A stretch of DNA of 8,982 nucleotides from COE1 sp965114465 (GTDB lineage Bacteria; Bacillota; Clostridia; Lachnospirales; Lachnospiraceae): NCBI GenBank assembly GCA_965114465.1, contig CBCOYO010000136.1, positions 1 through 8,982 on the forward strand, read 5' to 3'. Under the pieces are notes generated by a model. The model made no database searches and was not told the origin of the DNA. It saw only the letters and a program-made list of their open reading frames with translations. Position numbers and translations under genes: made by a program. Positions 1 through 6,359 of the stretch are shown here, in pieces. Each line of letters opens with the position of its first letter. The stretch's first letter is position 1.

Positions 1-23
1 TGCAAGCATTTTGGCGCATAATT

Positions 24-55
24 CCCACTACTTTGGCGTAAGTGTGAAAAGTAAC
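24..55. repeat. Truncated copy of a short intergenic hairpin repeat
   Basis: This stretch shares nearly its whole length with 2124-2155: a CCCA(C/T)TACTTTGGCGT core followed by GTGTGAAAAGTAAC. The copy at 2112-2155 has an upstream arm GTTACTTTTC that pairs with the terminal GAAAAGTAAC; that arm is missing here, so this copy looks 5'-truncated or diverged. A second TTTGGCG lies just upstream at 10-16. The right end runs into the palindrome GTAACGTTAC (51-60). Both copies lie between genes, as expected for a small dispersed element. Function unknown. Confidence 0.6.
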
Positions 56-94
56 GTTACGAAGCATTCGATTAGAACCAGATTTATTTTTGCA

Positions 95-123
95 TGGACT
101 TTCTTTTGGAGATATGGTATACT
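95..123 (+). promoter_or_regulatory. Sigma-A-type promoter for the acetyltransferase gene
   Basis: TGGACT (95-100) and TATACT (118-123) are separated by 17 bp, a good housekeeping promoter apart from one -35 mismatch. Transcription would begin near 130 and give a leader of about 27 nt. The promoter lies inside the 5' extension of the longest reading frame, so it argues for the start at 157. Confidence 0.55.
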
Positions 124-156
124 TATCCAAGCAATTTACGATTTAGGGGTATCCAT

Positions 157-771
157 ATGATTATCAAACAATTATCACCAGAAGAATTTTCGGAAATTTA
201 TCTTACTTATATGGTAAAGGATTTTCCAGATAGTGAACTAAAGCCGTTAGAGCGTATCCTTGAAACAATGCAAACCGGTTTAAGTGTTACGTATGGATTT
301 TATACAGAGAGAGAAAATCAAAGCGAAGCATTGCGGGGGTATGCTGTATTTGTTATTCCGCAGGGATTAAAATATGGATTATTGGATTACCTTGCAATTC
401 TTCCAGCGTATCGTGGGAGTGGGATTGGGCAGTGGTTTTTTGCGGATATTCCTCAGATATTATTACAAAAAAATCCCAAATTGCAAGGATTTTTTATTGA
501 AACGGAAGCGGTTACCTTTGCGCCAGACGAAGTACAGCGGCAGGTTCGGGAAAAAAGAAACAGATTTTACAAGCGGTGCGGCTGTCTGCCAGCAAAGTTA
601 GGCTCACGGCTGTTTGGTGTCACTTATATGGTGATGTATTTTATAATTGCCAATAATTTAAAGGCTGAAAATCTGCCCAAGCCATCGAAGAATGACCTTG
701 ATGACGTGTACAAGCATATGTTTCCCAAACACCATTATGAAAGGCATATAGCATTGTGGGAAGAAGAATAA
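157..771 (+). CDS. GNAT-family N-acetyltransferase
   Basis: Predicted cytoplasmic acetyl-CoA-dependent N-acyltransferase of 204 residues; the acceptor cannot be told from sequence. The acetyl-CoA pyrophosphate-binding loop is visible as RGSGIG at residues 86-91, preceded by the beta-strand LLDYLAILP (75-83), the classic GNAT motif A. The C-terminal half has an ETE segment (115-117) and RNRFYKRCG (134-142), as in the last conserved block of the fold. The frame is open from ATG 94, but ATG 157 is preferred: AGGGG lies 7 nt upstream at 145-149, a promoter sits inside the longer version, and the 21 extra residues look unlike the family's N-terminus. It stands apart from the neighbouring epimerase (190-bp gap). 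GNAT membership is secure; specificity is unknown. Confidence 0.85.
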   Translation: MIIKQLSPEEFSEIYLTYMVKDFPDSELKPLERILETMQTGLSVTYGFYTERENQSEALRGYAVFVIPQGLKYGLLDYLAILPAYRGSGIGQWFFADIPQILLQKNPKLQGFFIETEAVTFAPDEVQRQVREKRNRFYKRCGCLPAKLGSRLFGVTYMVMYFIIANNLKAENLPKPSKNDLDDVYKHMFPKHHYERHIALWEEE

Positions 772-961
772 AAGGGACAGTCACAATGCGCTAGTATCAT
801 TGATTAATGACAACATAAAGATTGTTCAGCCCTTTGCAATGACGCAAATAGCGAGTGCTTAAGATATAAGGAATTAAAAACAGGGTGCAGAGAATGAGAA
901 GGGCAAGAATAGGGTATGATAAAGTTTAGGAAAACTGTTTAAGAATAAGGAGAAACAAACG

Positions 962-2035
962 ATGCTTTCAAAAAATATTGAACTGTCAAATAAAACAGTG
1001 CTGATTACCGGAGCTGCGGGGTTTATTGGTGCTAATCTTGCAATGGAACTTTTGAAAACCATTGAAAACATTCATATTGTGGGCATTGACAATATGAATC
1101 ATTATTATGATGTATCGCTCAAAGAGTTTCGGTTAAAGCAGATAGAGGAACTTTTGGAGAACTGTTCGGGGCAATTTACGTTTGTAAAAGAAAATATAGC
1201 AGACAAGCCTGTAGTGGAGTCCTTGTTTCAAAAATATCAGCCGCAGATTGTAGTAAACCTTGCTGCACAGGCAGGTGTGCGCTATAGTATTGAGAATCCG
1301 GATGCCTATGTGGAGTCGAATTTAATCGGTTTTTACAATATATTGGAAGCGTGCCGCCATAGTTACCAGAACAGCACTGGCGGTGTGGAGCATTTGGTGT
1401 ATGCCAGTTCTTCTTCTGTATACGGCAGCAATAAAAAAATACCGTATTCTACAGAAGATAAAGTGGACAATCCGGTGTCACTATATGCTGCAACGAAGAA
1501 ATCCAATGAGCTGCTTGCGCACGCATATGCGAAATTATATGGCATACCTTCTACAGGGCTGCGGTTTTTTACGGTTTACGGGCCAGCGGGGCGTCCGGAT
1601 ATGGCGTATTTTGGTTTTACCAATAAGCTTGTAAAAGGGGAAAAAATTCAAATTTTTAACTATGGTAACTGCAAGCGCGATTTTACTTATATTGATGATA
1701 TTGTAACTGGCGTAAAGGCAGTGATGCAGTGTGCGCCGCTTCCAAATGAGGAGGGCGTAAAATATAAGATTTACAATATAGGTAATAATCAACCGGAAAA
1801 CCTGTTGGACTTTGTAGAGATTTTACAGGATGAATTAAAGGCGGCAGAGATTTTACCATATGATTATGATTTTGAAGCGCATAAGGAATTGGTGGGAATG
1901 CAGCCCGGGGATGTGGAGATAACATATGCAGACGTATCAGAATTGGAACGTGATTTCGGCTTTAAGCCCTCCACAAGCCTCCGCGATGGACTGAGAAAAT
2001 TTGCGCAGTGGTATAAGGGATACAGTTTTGTCTAG
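962..2035 (+). CDS. NAD-dependent sugar epimerase, UDP-glucuronate 4-epimerase type
   Basis: An extended short-chain dehydrogenase/reductase of 357 residues, predicted to interconvert UDP-glucuronate and UDP-galacturonate for capsule or exopolysaccharide precursors in the cytoplasm. The Rossmann NAD-binding motif GAAGFIG is at 17-23, with the acidic adenosine-ribose contact region GIDNMNHYYD at 41-50. NLAAQAGVRYS (99-109), YASSSSVYG (147-155) and the catalytic YxxxK at Y175/K179 are intact, as are FTVYGPAGRPDMA (203-215) and NYGNCKRDFTYIDD (233-246), the block typical of the CapI/GAE group. Length fits the family. AAGGAG (947-952) lies 9 nt before ATG. No polysaccharide genes flank it here, so it appears as an orphan. 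Another uronate- or hexose-4-epimerase specificity is possible. Confidence 0.9.
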   Translation: MLSKNIELSNKTVLITGAAGFIGANLAMELLKTIENIHIVGIDNMNHYYDVSLKEFRLKQIEELLENCSGQFTFVKENIADKPVVESLFQKYQPQIVVNLAAQAGVRYSIENPDAYVESNLIGFYNILEACRHSYQNSTGGVEHLVYASSSSVYGSNKKIPYSTEDKVDNPVSLYAATKKSNELLAHAYAKLYGIPSTGLRFFTVYGPAGRPDMAYFGFTNKLVKGEKIQIFNYGNCKRDFTYIDDIVTGVKAVMQCAPLPNEEGVKYKIYNIGNNQPENLLDFVEILQDELKAAEILPYDYDFEAHKELVGMQPGDVEITYADVSELERDFGFKPSTSLRDGLRKFAQWYKGYSFV

Positions 2036-2111
2036 GACTTTGTACTATACTGCAAAGTTCGTAAGAAATCGTAGCAATTGAGATACATCAAGTCTGAATT
2101 GTAACTTGTTA

Positions 2112-2155
2112 GTTACTTTTCCCCCCATTACTTTGGCGTGGGTGTGAAAAGTAAC
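2112..2155. repeat. Full-length intergenic hairpin repeat
   Basis: GTTACTTTTC (2112-2121) and GAAAAGTAAC (2146-2155) are exact reverse complements. Inside them CCCCCCA (2121-2127) can pair imperfectly with TGGGTG (2139-2144), leaving a loop TTACTTTGGCG. Upstream, GTAACT (2101-2106) is also the complement of AGTTAC (2111-2116), so the left arm has two possible partners. A truncated copy is at 24-55. It lies in the gap between the epimerase and the ATP-grasp operon, 31 bp before the operon promoter. It resembles a REP/MITE-class dispersed palindrome; a regulator-binding site is an alternative. Confidence 0.7.
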
Positions 2156-2185
2156 CTGAACTGTTACAAAAATTGTAAAAAACAG

Positions 2186-2214
2186 TTGACAAAATGCAAA
2201 AGAAGAGTGATACT
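2186..2214 (+). promoter_or_regulatory. Sigma-A promoter of the ATP-grasp operon
   Basis: A perfect -35 TTGACA (2186-2191) is followed after 17 bp by GATACT (2209-2214). The A-rich stretch upstream (2168-2184) could serve as an UP element. The start site would fall near 2220-2222, leaving a leader of about 168 nt before ATG 2389. It is the only strong promoter seen ahead of the five-gene cluster. Confidence 0.75.
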
Positions 2215-2240
2215 GTTATTGTAAGAGATTGATAGGAACG

Positions 2241-2272
2241 AAGGCGTTCTGCGGTAAGCAGAGCGCCTTTTT
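2241..2272 (+). terminator. Leader terminator / attenuator of the ATP-grasp operon
   Basis: AAGGCGTTCTGC (2241-2252) pairs with GCAGAGCGCCTT (2258-2269) over 12 bp (one T-G pair) around the loop GGTAA and runs into TTTTT (2268-2272), a textbook intrinsic terminator. It lies only about 20 nt after the predicted start site and 116 nt before the ATP-grasp start. It would therefore cap a transcript of about 50 nt unless read through. If the promoter at 2186 were not used, it could instead be the terminator of the upstream epimerase gene. Confidence 0.8.
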
Positions 2273-2296
2273 CTATGCACAGATCCATGTTGTATT

Positions 2297-2323
2297 CTGT
2301 ACAGCAAAAGATTTGCCGTACAG
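2297..2323 (+). promoter_or_regulatory. Second leader hairpin before the ATP-grasp gene
   Basis: CTGTACAGCAAA (2297-2308) and TTTGCCGTACAG (2312-2323) form a 12-bp dyad with one mismatch and a 3-nt loop. It lies between the leader terminator and the start codon and has no T-tract. As RNA it would be a stable hairpin; as DNA it could be a regulator-binding dyad. I see no match to a known riboswitch class in the leader. Confidence 0.5.
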
Positions 2324-2388
2324 TTGCGCAAGACTAAGTTGTAACTGGAGATGCAACAAAGCGGGTTTTATAGAGAGGGTGATGAATT

Positions 2389-3708
2389 ATGTATGAAATG
2401 GACTTACTAGATAACACAGAAATTGTGAATAAGCTGTTGGCAAGGTACGGTGTAAAGTTTGGCATTTACAAAAATAATGAGTTCAAAGAACAATTATTTC
2501 CCTTTGATGCAATTCCGCGTATTATCCGGCGGGAGGAATTTTCGTATCTTGAAAAGGGATTAAAACAGCGGGTAATGGCGCTAAACTTATTTTTAGAGGA
2601 TATTTACCATAACAAAAATATTGTAAAGGATAAGATAATACCAGAAGATTTTATATTTGCGTCAAGCGGTTATATGCCGGAGTGTGAGGGCGTGACGCCG
2701 GTAAAGAAGATTTATTCCCATATATCCGGCATTGATTTGGTAAAGGGCAAGGACGGCAAGTGGTATGTATTGGAGGATAATTTAAGAGTGCCTTCTGGAG
2801 CGTCTTATCCAATGATTGCAAGAGAACTTTGCAGGCGAAGCAGTCCGAAGACTTTTCGGGATAATCCATTAGAGGATAATAGAAATTATGCGCAGCTTCT
2901 TAGAAAGACGCTCGACTATGTAAATGTGGGAGGGCATACGGTGATTCTTACGCCGGGCAGATATAATGCGGCATATTTTGAACATTCTTATTTGGCAGAA
3001 AAAACAGGTGCGCATCTTGTAAACGGCAATGAATTAACAGTGGAAAATGATAAGCTTTACTATGTGGATTATACAGGGAAAAAAGAACGTGTTGGTGCAG
3101 TATACCGCAGAATTTCCGATGAATACCTTGACCCAATGAATTTTAATCCGGAATCGGTGATTGGCATTCCGCATATTTATGATGTTTACCGCAAGGGAAA
3201 TGTAGCGCTGATTAATGCAACAGGCAATGGAATTGCAGACGATAAAGGTATTTATTACTTTGTACCCAAAATGATTCGCTATTATTTAAAAGAAGAGCCT
3301 GTGCTCTCCAATGCACCTACATATCTGCCGTTTTATAAAGAAGATATGTCGTATGTGCTTGCGCATTTTAACGATCTTGTATTAAAAGATGTAGCGGAGG
3401 CGGGTGGATACGGCGTTGTGTTTGGCAATTCTATGAGCAGGGAACAAAAAGAGCAATTTATTGCACTGTTAAAGAGCGAACCACGCCGTTTTATTGCACA
3501 GGAAGTTATTGATTTTCAGGATTTGGATATACAGGAGGGGGTTGAAGCTGTCGCAAGAAAGGCAGATTTGCGTGCATTTGTGCTGATGGCGGATGAACCA
3601 TATGTATGGAAAAGCGGATTGACAAGGTTTTCGAGAAATCCAGATTCTTTTATTGTCAACTCATCACAAGGAGGAGGTTTTAAGGACACATGGGTATTAT
3701 CTCATTAG
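2389..3708 (+). CDS. Circularly permuted (type 2) ATP-grasp protein
   Basis: A 439-residue cytoplasmic protein of the circularly permuted ATP-grasp family, predicted to use ATP to activate a carboxylate and form an amide or peptide bond. Substrate unknown. Conserved blocks appear in order: WYVLEDNLRVPSGASYP (125-141), AVYRRISDEYLDP (near 245-257), GNGIADDKGIYYFVPKMIRYYL (ADDK at 283-286), the nucleotide-binding K333 with glycine loop GGYG (339-342), and the C-terminal SSQGGGFKDTWVL (425-437). All expected motifs are present, so the enzyme looks active; it is slightly shorter than proteobacterial relatives. GAGGGTGAT (2375-2383) precedes ATG. Its 3' end overlaps the alpha-E gene by 19 bp, the usual coupling of this pair. 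The COG2308-type family is established; the reaction is inferred from fold and gene context. Confidence 0.92.
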   Translation: MYEMDLLDNTEIVNKLLARYGVKFGIYKNNEFKEQLFPFDAIPRIIRREEFSYLEKGLKQRVMALNLFLEDIYHNKNIVKDKIIPEDFIFASSGYMPECEGVTPVKKIYSHISGIDLVKGKDGKWYVLEDNLRVPSGASYPMIARELCRRSSPKTFRDNPLEDNRNYAQLLRKTLDYVNVGGHTVILTPGRYNAAYFEHSYLAEKTGAHLVNGNELTVENDKLYYVDYTGKKERVGAVYRRISDEYLDPMNFNPESVIGIPHIYDVYRKGNVALINATGNGIADDKGIYYFVPKMIRYYLKEEPVLSNAPTYLPFYKEDMSYVLAHFNDLVLKDVAEAGGYGVVFGNSMSREQKEQFIALLKSEPRRFIAQEVIDFQDLDIQEGVEAVARKADLRAFVLMADEPYVWKSGLTRFSRNPDSFIVNSSQGGGFKDTWVLSH

Positions 3709-4373
3709 AACAAACAAACCGGCTGTACTGGCTTGGAAGATATACGGAACGAGTTTATACGACGATCCGACTTTATGCAAAGTGTTATGACAATATGATC
3801 GACGATATCGGCGACAATTACGCGGACTTCTGCAAAATGCTGGATATTCCAAATATATACAAAAATAAAGAGGATTTTAACACCCGATATCCTTTTGATG
3901 AAAAGGATGAAAACTCTATCTACAGCAATCTGCTTCGCGCTTATGACAATGCGGTGGTGCTGCGGGAAGAAATCGGGAGTGAAACACTTTCTTATGTACA
4001 GTTGGCGATTTATGCGATAAATAAGGCAAAAATATCAAGAGCACCGCTGCTGGAACTGCAAAATGTAGAAGACAATTTGCTGGCATTCTGGGGAATTGCG
4101 GATGACTGTATTGACAGCAAGATAATACGAAATATTATTAAGACTGGGAAACGGGTTGAACGAATAGATCTTTATGCACGGCTAAAAATGGAACAAAAGG
4201 AACTACGCAGAGAACTTTCGCGTATGGAATCCCGATTGAAAAAAAGCGGCATGGGGTATGACAGTGTATCGCTTAGCCAGCTAAAGAGGCTTATTGTGGC
4301 GGCAGAGATAGACGGCACAATGGATTATTCAGCGATTGTTACAGCCGTGGAGCAGCTTGTAGAGGAAGGATAA
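3690..4373 (+). CDS. Alpha-E domain protein (DUF403 type), partner of the ATP-grasp enzyme
   Basis: A 227-residue all-helical protein of the alpha-E family (COG2307), almost always found beside circularly permuted ATP-grasp genes and predicted to work with them. Biochemical role unknown. The N-terminal signature NRLYWLGRYTERV spans 10-22, the middle block LREEIGSE is at 91-98, and GKRVERIDLYARL (153-165) echoes GRYTERVYTTIRL (16-28), suggesting two related helices with paired Glu-Arg residues. It is shorter than the roughly 300-residue proteobacterial forms. A charged helix at about 168-186 could be a coiled coil. Its start overlaps the end of the ATP-grasp gene by 19 bp. The AAGGAGGAGG ribosome-binding stretch (3668-3677) lies inside the codons of that enzyme's conserved SSQGGG motif, implying translational coupling. 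Confidence 0.88.
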   Translation: MGIISLEQTNRLYWLGRYTERVYTTIRLYAKCYDNMIDDIGDNYADFCKMLDIPNIYKNKEDFNTRYPFDEKDENSIYSNLLRAYDNAVVLREEIGSETLSYVQLAIYAINKAKISRAPLLELQNVEDNLLAFWGIADDCIDSKIIRNIIKTGKRVERIDLYARLKMEQKELRRELSRMESRLKKSGMGYDSVSLSQLKRLIVAAEIDGTMDYSAIVTAVEQLVEEG

Positions 4374-4392
4374 AAATTTGGAGGGTTTGGCG

Positions 4393-5226
4393 GTGTGTAC
4401 AAAACGGATATTAACATTTTGTTATCGCATGGATATTGCGTTTTCACTGCCGGCGGCAAAACACCAGTTTACATTGCGGATGCTGCCTTGTCAGGATGCG
4501 CGGCAGAAGATTGCAAAGGCTGGCATTCGGCTTGTACCAGAATGTGCATATGCAAATGGTGAGGATGCGTTCGGAAATCAATATATCTATGGTGAGATTG
4601 TGCAGGAGCATACACACTTTGGAGTGGAAGTCTGCGGCATAGTAGAAATTGATCAAAATTGTCTAACAGCGCCGGAGAACACAATGGCGGCGCTGACACC
4701 TTACCAGTACCCTTCGCGTTATACAAAGGCGGGGGAGAAAATTAAAGAATATTATAGGGAGTATGGTAAGGGAAACACAGAAACGCAGCTTGCTTTTACC
4801 GAACGGCTTCTGCATCAAATTTATCAGGATATGGTATATTGTCAGGGCGTAACAGATATTAATACCACTGCAGAGCAGGCAATGGCGGGTAGAACCGGTG
4901 TATGCCAGGATTATGCGCATATTATGATTTCTTTGTGCAGGATTGCAGATATTCCAAGCAGATATGTTGTTGGCATGATGCAGGGTGAGGGTTTTTCTCA
5001 TGCATGGGTGGAAGTCTGTATTGATGGATATTGGCATGGAATAGATCCAACAAATAACAGGGTAGTGGACGATACTTATATTAAGATTTCACATGGCAGA
5101 GATTATCAGGACTGTATTGTAAATCGCGGTGTTTTTCAAGGGGGAGGAGAACAGACGCAGCAGGTGCAGGTGATTGTAAATGCAGAGGAAGGATTTCCTG
5201 ATTATCGGGGAGTAAATATAATTTGA
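4393..5226 (+). CDS. Transglutaminase-like cysteine peptidase
   Basis: A 277-residue protein of the bacterial transglutaminase-like superfamily (COG1305). It has an N-terminal beta-rich domain (about 1-90, the module usual in this operon class) and a papain-like catalytic domain. The triad is intact: C171 in TGVCQDYAHIM, H203 in GFSHAWVEV and D218 in GIDPTNN. Such proteins cleave or transfer amide bonds; no signal peptide is seen, so it should act in the cytoplasm with the two preceding products. Start choice: GTG 4393 has GGAGGG (4380-4385) 7 nt upstream and gives a family-like N-terminus. TTG 4378, with AGGAAGG (4363-4369) 8 nt upstream, is the alternative and would add five residues. Only 19 bp separate it from the alpha-E stop. 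Peptidase versus transferase activity cannot be decided from sequence. Confidence 0.9.
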   Translation: MCTKRILTFCYRMDIAFSLPAAKHQFTLRMLPCQDARQKIAKAGIRLVPECAYANGEDAFGNQYIYGEIVQEHTHFGVEVCGIVEIDQNCLTAPENTMAALTPYQYPSRYTKAGEKIKEYYREYGKGNTETQLAFTERLLHQIYQDMVYCQGVTDINTTAEQAMAGRTGVCQDYAHIMISLCRIADIPSRYVVGMMQGEGFSHAWVEVCIDGYWHGIDPTNNRVVDDTYIKISHGRDYQDCIVNRGVFQGGGEQTQQVQVIVNAEEGFPDYRGVNII

Positions 5227-5288
5227 AAGTGTGTTGATTTTGCTGAGGATCTTGCATGGAGTACAGTTCCTTGATTATCGGGAAGTAA
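5195..5288 (+). repeat. Direct repeat of the transglutaminase gene's 3' end
   Basis: Bases 5195-5215, coding for the last residues FPDYRGV region, recur at 5267-5288 in the following intergenic gap with one inserted T and one G-to-A change. The two copies are about 72 bp apart. The second copy is not in a gene. It suggests a small local duplication or slippage event that may have created part of the intergenic structure next to it. Confidence 0.6.
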
Positions 5289-5349
5289 GGAATTGTTAAT
5301 AAATTACGCATGACAATTACTTGTCACAAGTAATTCTTTAACAGTTCCT
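5288..5349 (+). promoter_or_regulatory. Large intergenic palindrome between the biosynthetic trio and hydrolase pair
   Basis: Bases 5289-5307 pair with 5330-5348 (16 Watson-Crick pairs, one T-G, two mismatches; A5288-T5349 extends it). Inside, on the same axis, TGACAA (5311-5316) pairs with TTGTCA (5321-5326) around TTAC. An alternative inner hairpin, AATTACTTG (5315-5323) with CAAGTAATT (5327-5335), is perfect over 9 bp. TTCCTT (5267-5272) can also compete for AAGGAA (5287-5292). No T-tract follows, so it is not a standard terminator. It may be an mRNA processing or stability element, or a small palindromic insertion. Confidence 0.6.
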
Positions 5350-5380
5350 ATATATAGTTTGAAAGGGTGGACTGTGATAG

Positions 5381-6358
5381 ATGATACATAATGTAAATAC
5401 GCAGATAGAGGAGGTATGTGGCGTGGAACTGCCGATTGGGGAAACGCTTCATATCTGGAAGAATCGGATTACGCCTGTGAAAGCGCAGCGGGATAATGGA
5501 AAAAGGATTAGTATTGTCACAGGGATACACGGCGATGAATTGGAGGGGCAGTATATCTGTTATGAAGTAATCCGCCGGATTAAAGAACATCCGGAGTGCC
5601 TGACTGGAACAGTTGACATTTATCCTGCAATGAATCCGCTTGGGATTGATTCTGTGACAAGAGGGATACCAGGATTCGATTTGGATATGAATCGTGTTTT
5701 TCCCGGCTCGGAGCATGGTACAATGACAGAGTATATTGCGCATCAAATCATACAAGATTTATCGGGATCGGATTTATGTGTGGATATTCATGCCAGCAAT
5801 ATTTATTTAACAGAGATACCACAGATAAGAATTAATAAACTGCACAAGGAAAAGCTGCTCCCGTTGGCGGAACAAATGAATGTAGATTTTATATGGATTC
5901 ATGGAGCAAGCACTGTTTTAGAAGCAACGCTTGCCTATAGTTTAAACAGCACCGGAACGCCGACACTTGTTGTTGAGGCGGGAGTGGGAATGCGCATTAC
6001 AAAGCAATATTGTAGACAGTTGGCAGATGGTTTGTTTCATACTATGCAAATGCTCGGCATCTGGCAGAGTGAAACAGAGCCTGTGCGCAAGCCGTATATT
6101 GCGGAAGCAGATGAAAGTGTAATATTTTTTAATGCGCCAAGATCTGGAATATTTATCCCTGTGGCAAATCATTGGCAGAAGCTTGAGAAAGGGCAAATGG
6201 TAGGGCAGATTGTGGATTCACTAAGGGGTGAGGTGCTTGCAGAAGTTGTTACGCCGGAAAGTGGAATATTGTTTACTATTCGGGAGTATCCAGTAGTTGA
6301 TGAGGGCTCTCTTATTGGCAGACTTCTAGTTGAGCCGTCAAAGCGGCATGGAGATTAA
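5381..6358 (+). CDS. AspA/AstE-like zinc hydrolase (M14-type), apparently active
   Basis: A 325-residue member of the succinylglutamate desuccinylase/aspartoacylase family, zinc enzymes that hydrolyse N-acyl or peptide-type amide bonds near a free carboxylate. The zinc motif GIHGDE (48-53) supplies H50 and E53, and the third ligand is H137 in VDIHASN (134-140). DMNRVFPG (102-109) holds the substrate-carboxylate Arg105, and TLVVEAG (195-201) holds the catalytic Glu199. The C-terminal part (about 230-320) reads like the family's small beta-barrel cap. The expected active-site residues are all present. AAAGGGTGG (5362-5370) lies 10 nt before ATG. It follows the transglutaminase after 154 bp and abuts a paralog. 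Its position suggests it acts on the product of the upstream trio (inference). The exact substrate is unknown; aspartoacylase or AstE names should not be transferred. Confidence 0.87.
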   Translation: MIHNVNTQIEEVCGVELPIGETLHIWKNRITPVKAQRDNGKRISIVTGIHGDELEGQYICYEVIRRIKEHPECLTGTVDIYPAMNPLGIDSVTRGIPGFDLDMNRVFPGSEHGTMTEYIAHQIIQDLSGSDLCVDIHASNIYLTEIPQIRINKLHKEKLLPLAEQMNVDFIWIHGASTVLEATLAYSLNSTGTPTLVVEAGVGMRITKQYCRQLADGLFHTMQMLGIWQSETEPVRKPYIAEADESVIFFNAPRSGIFIPVANHWQKLEKGQMVGQIVDSLRGEVLAEVVTPESGILFTIREYPVVDEGSLIGRLLVEPSKRHGD

Positions 6359-6359
6359 T

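Noticed and set aside
94..156. N-terminal extension of the acetyltransferase from ATG 94
   Set aside because: The added residues lack family similarity, contain the likely promoter, and the ribosome site fits ATG 157.
772..961. Promoter for the epimerase gene
   Set aside because: TATGAT at 914-919 lacks a -35 at proper spacing and no better pair was found.
2037..2058. Terminator of the epimerase gene
   Set aside because: ACTTTG/CAAAGT gives just a 6-bp stem with a 10-nt loop and no T-tract.
2241..2272. ANTAR-target or glutamine-riboswitch leader
   Set aside because: The hairpin loop is five bases rather than the ANTAR six-base A..G pattern, there is no tandem partner hairpin of that type, and no glutamine-aptamer core is visible.
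4663..5037. 124-codon minus-strand frame inside the transglutaminase gene
   Set aside because: It is antisense to a well-supported catalytic domain, has no family features and no ribosome site; a shadow frame.
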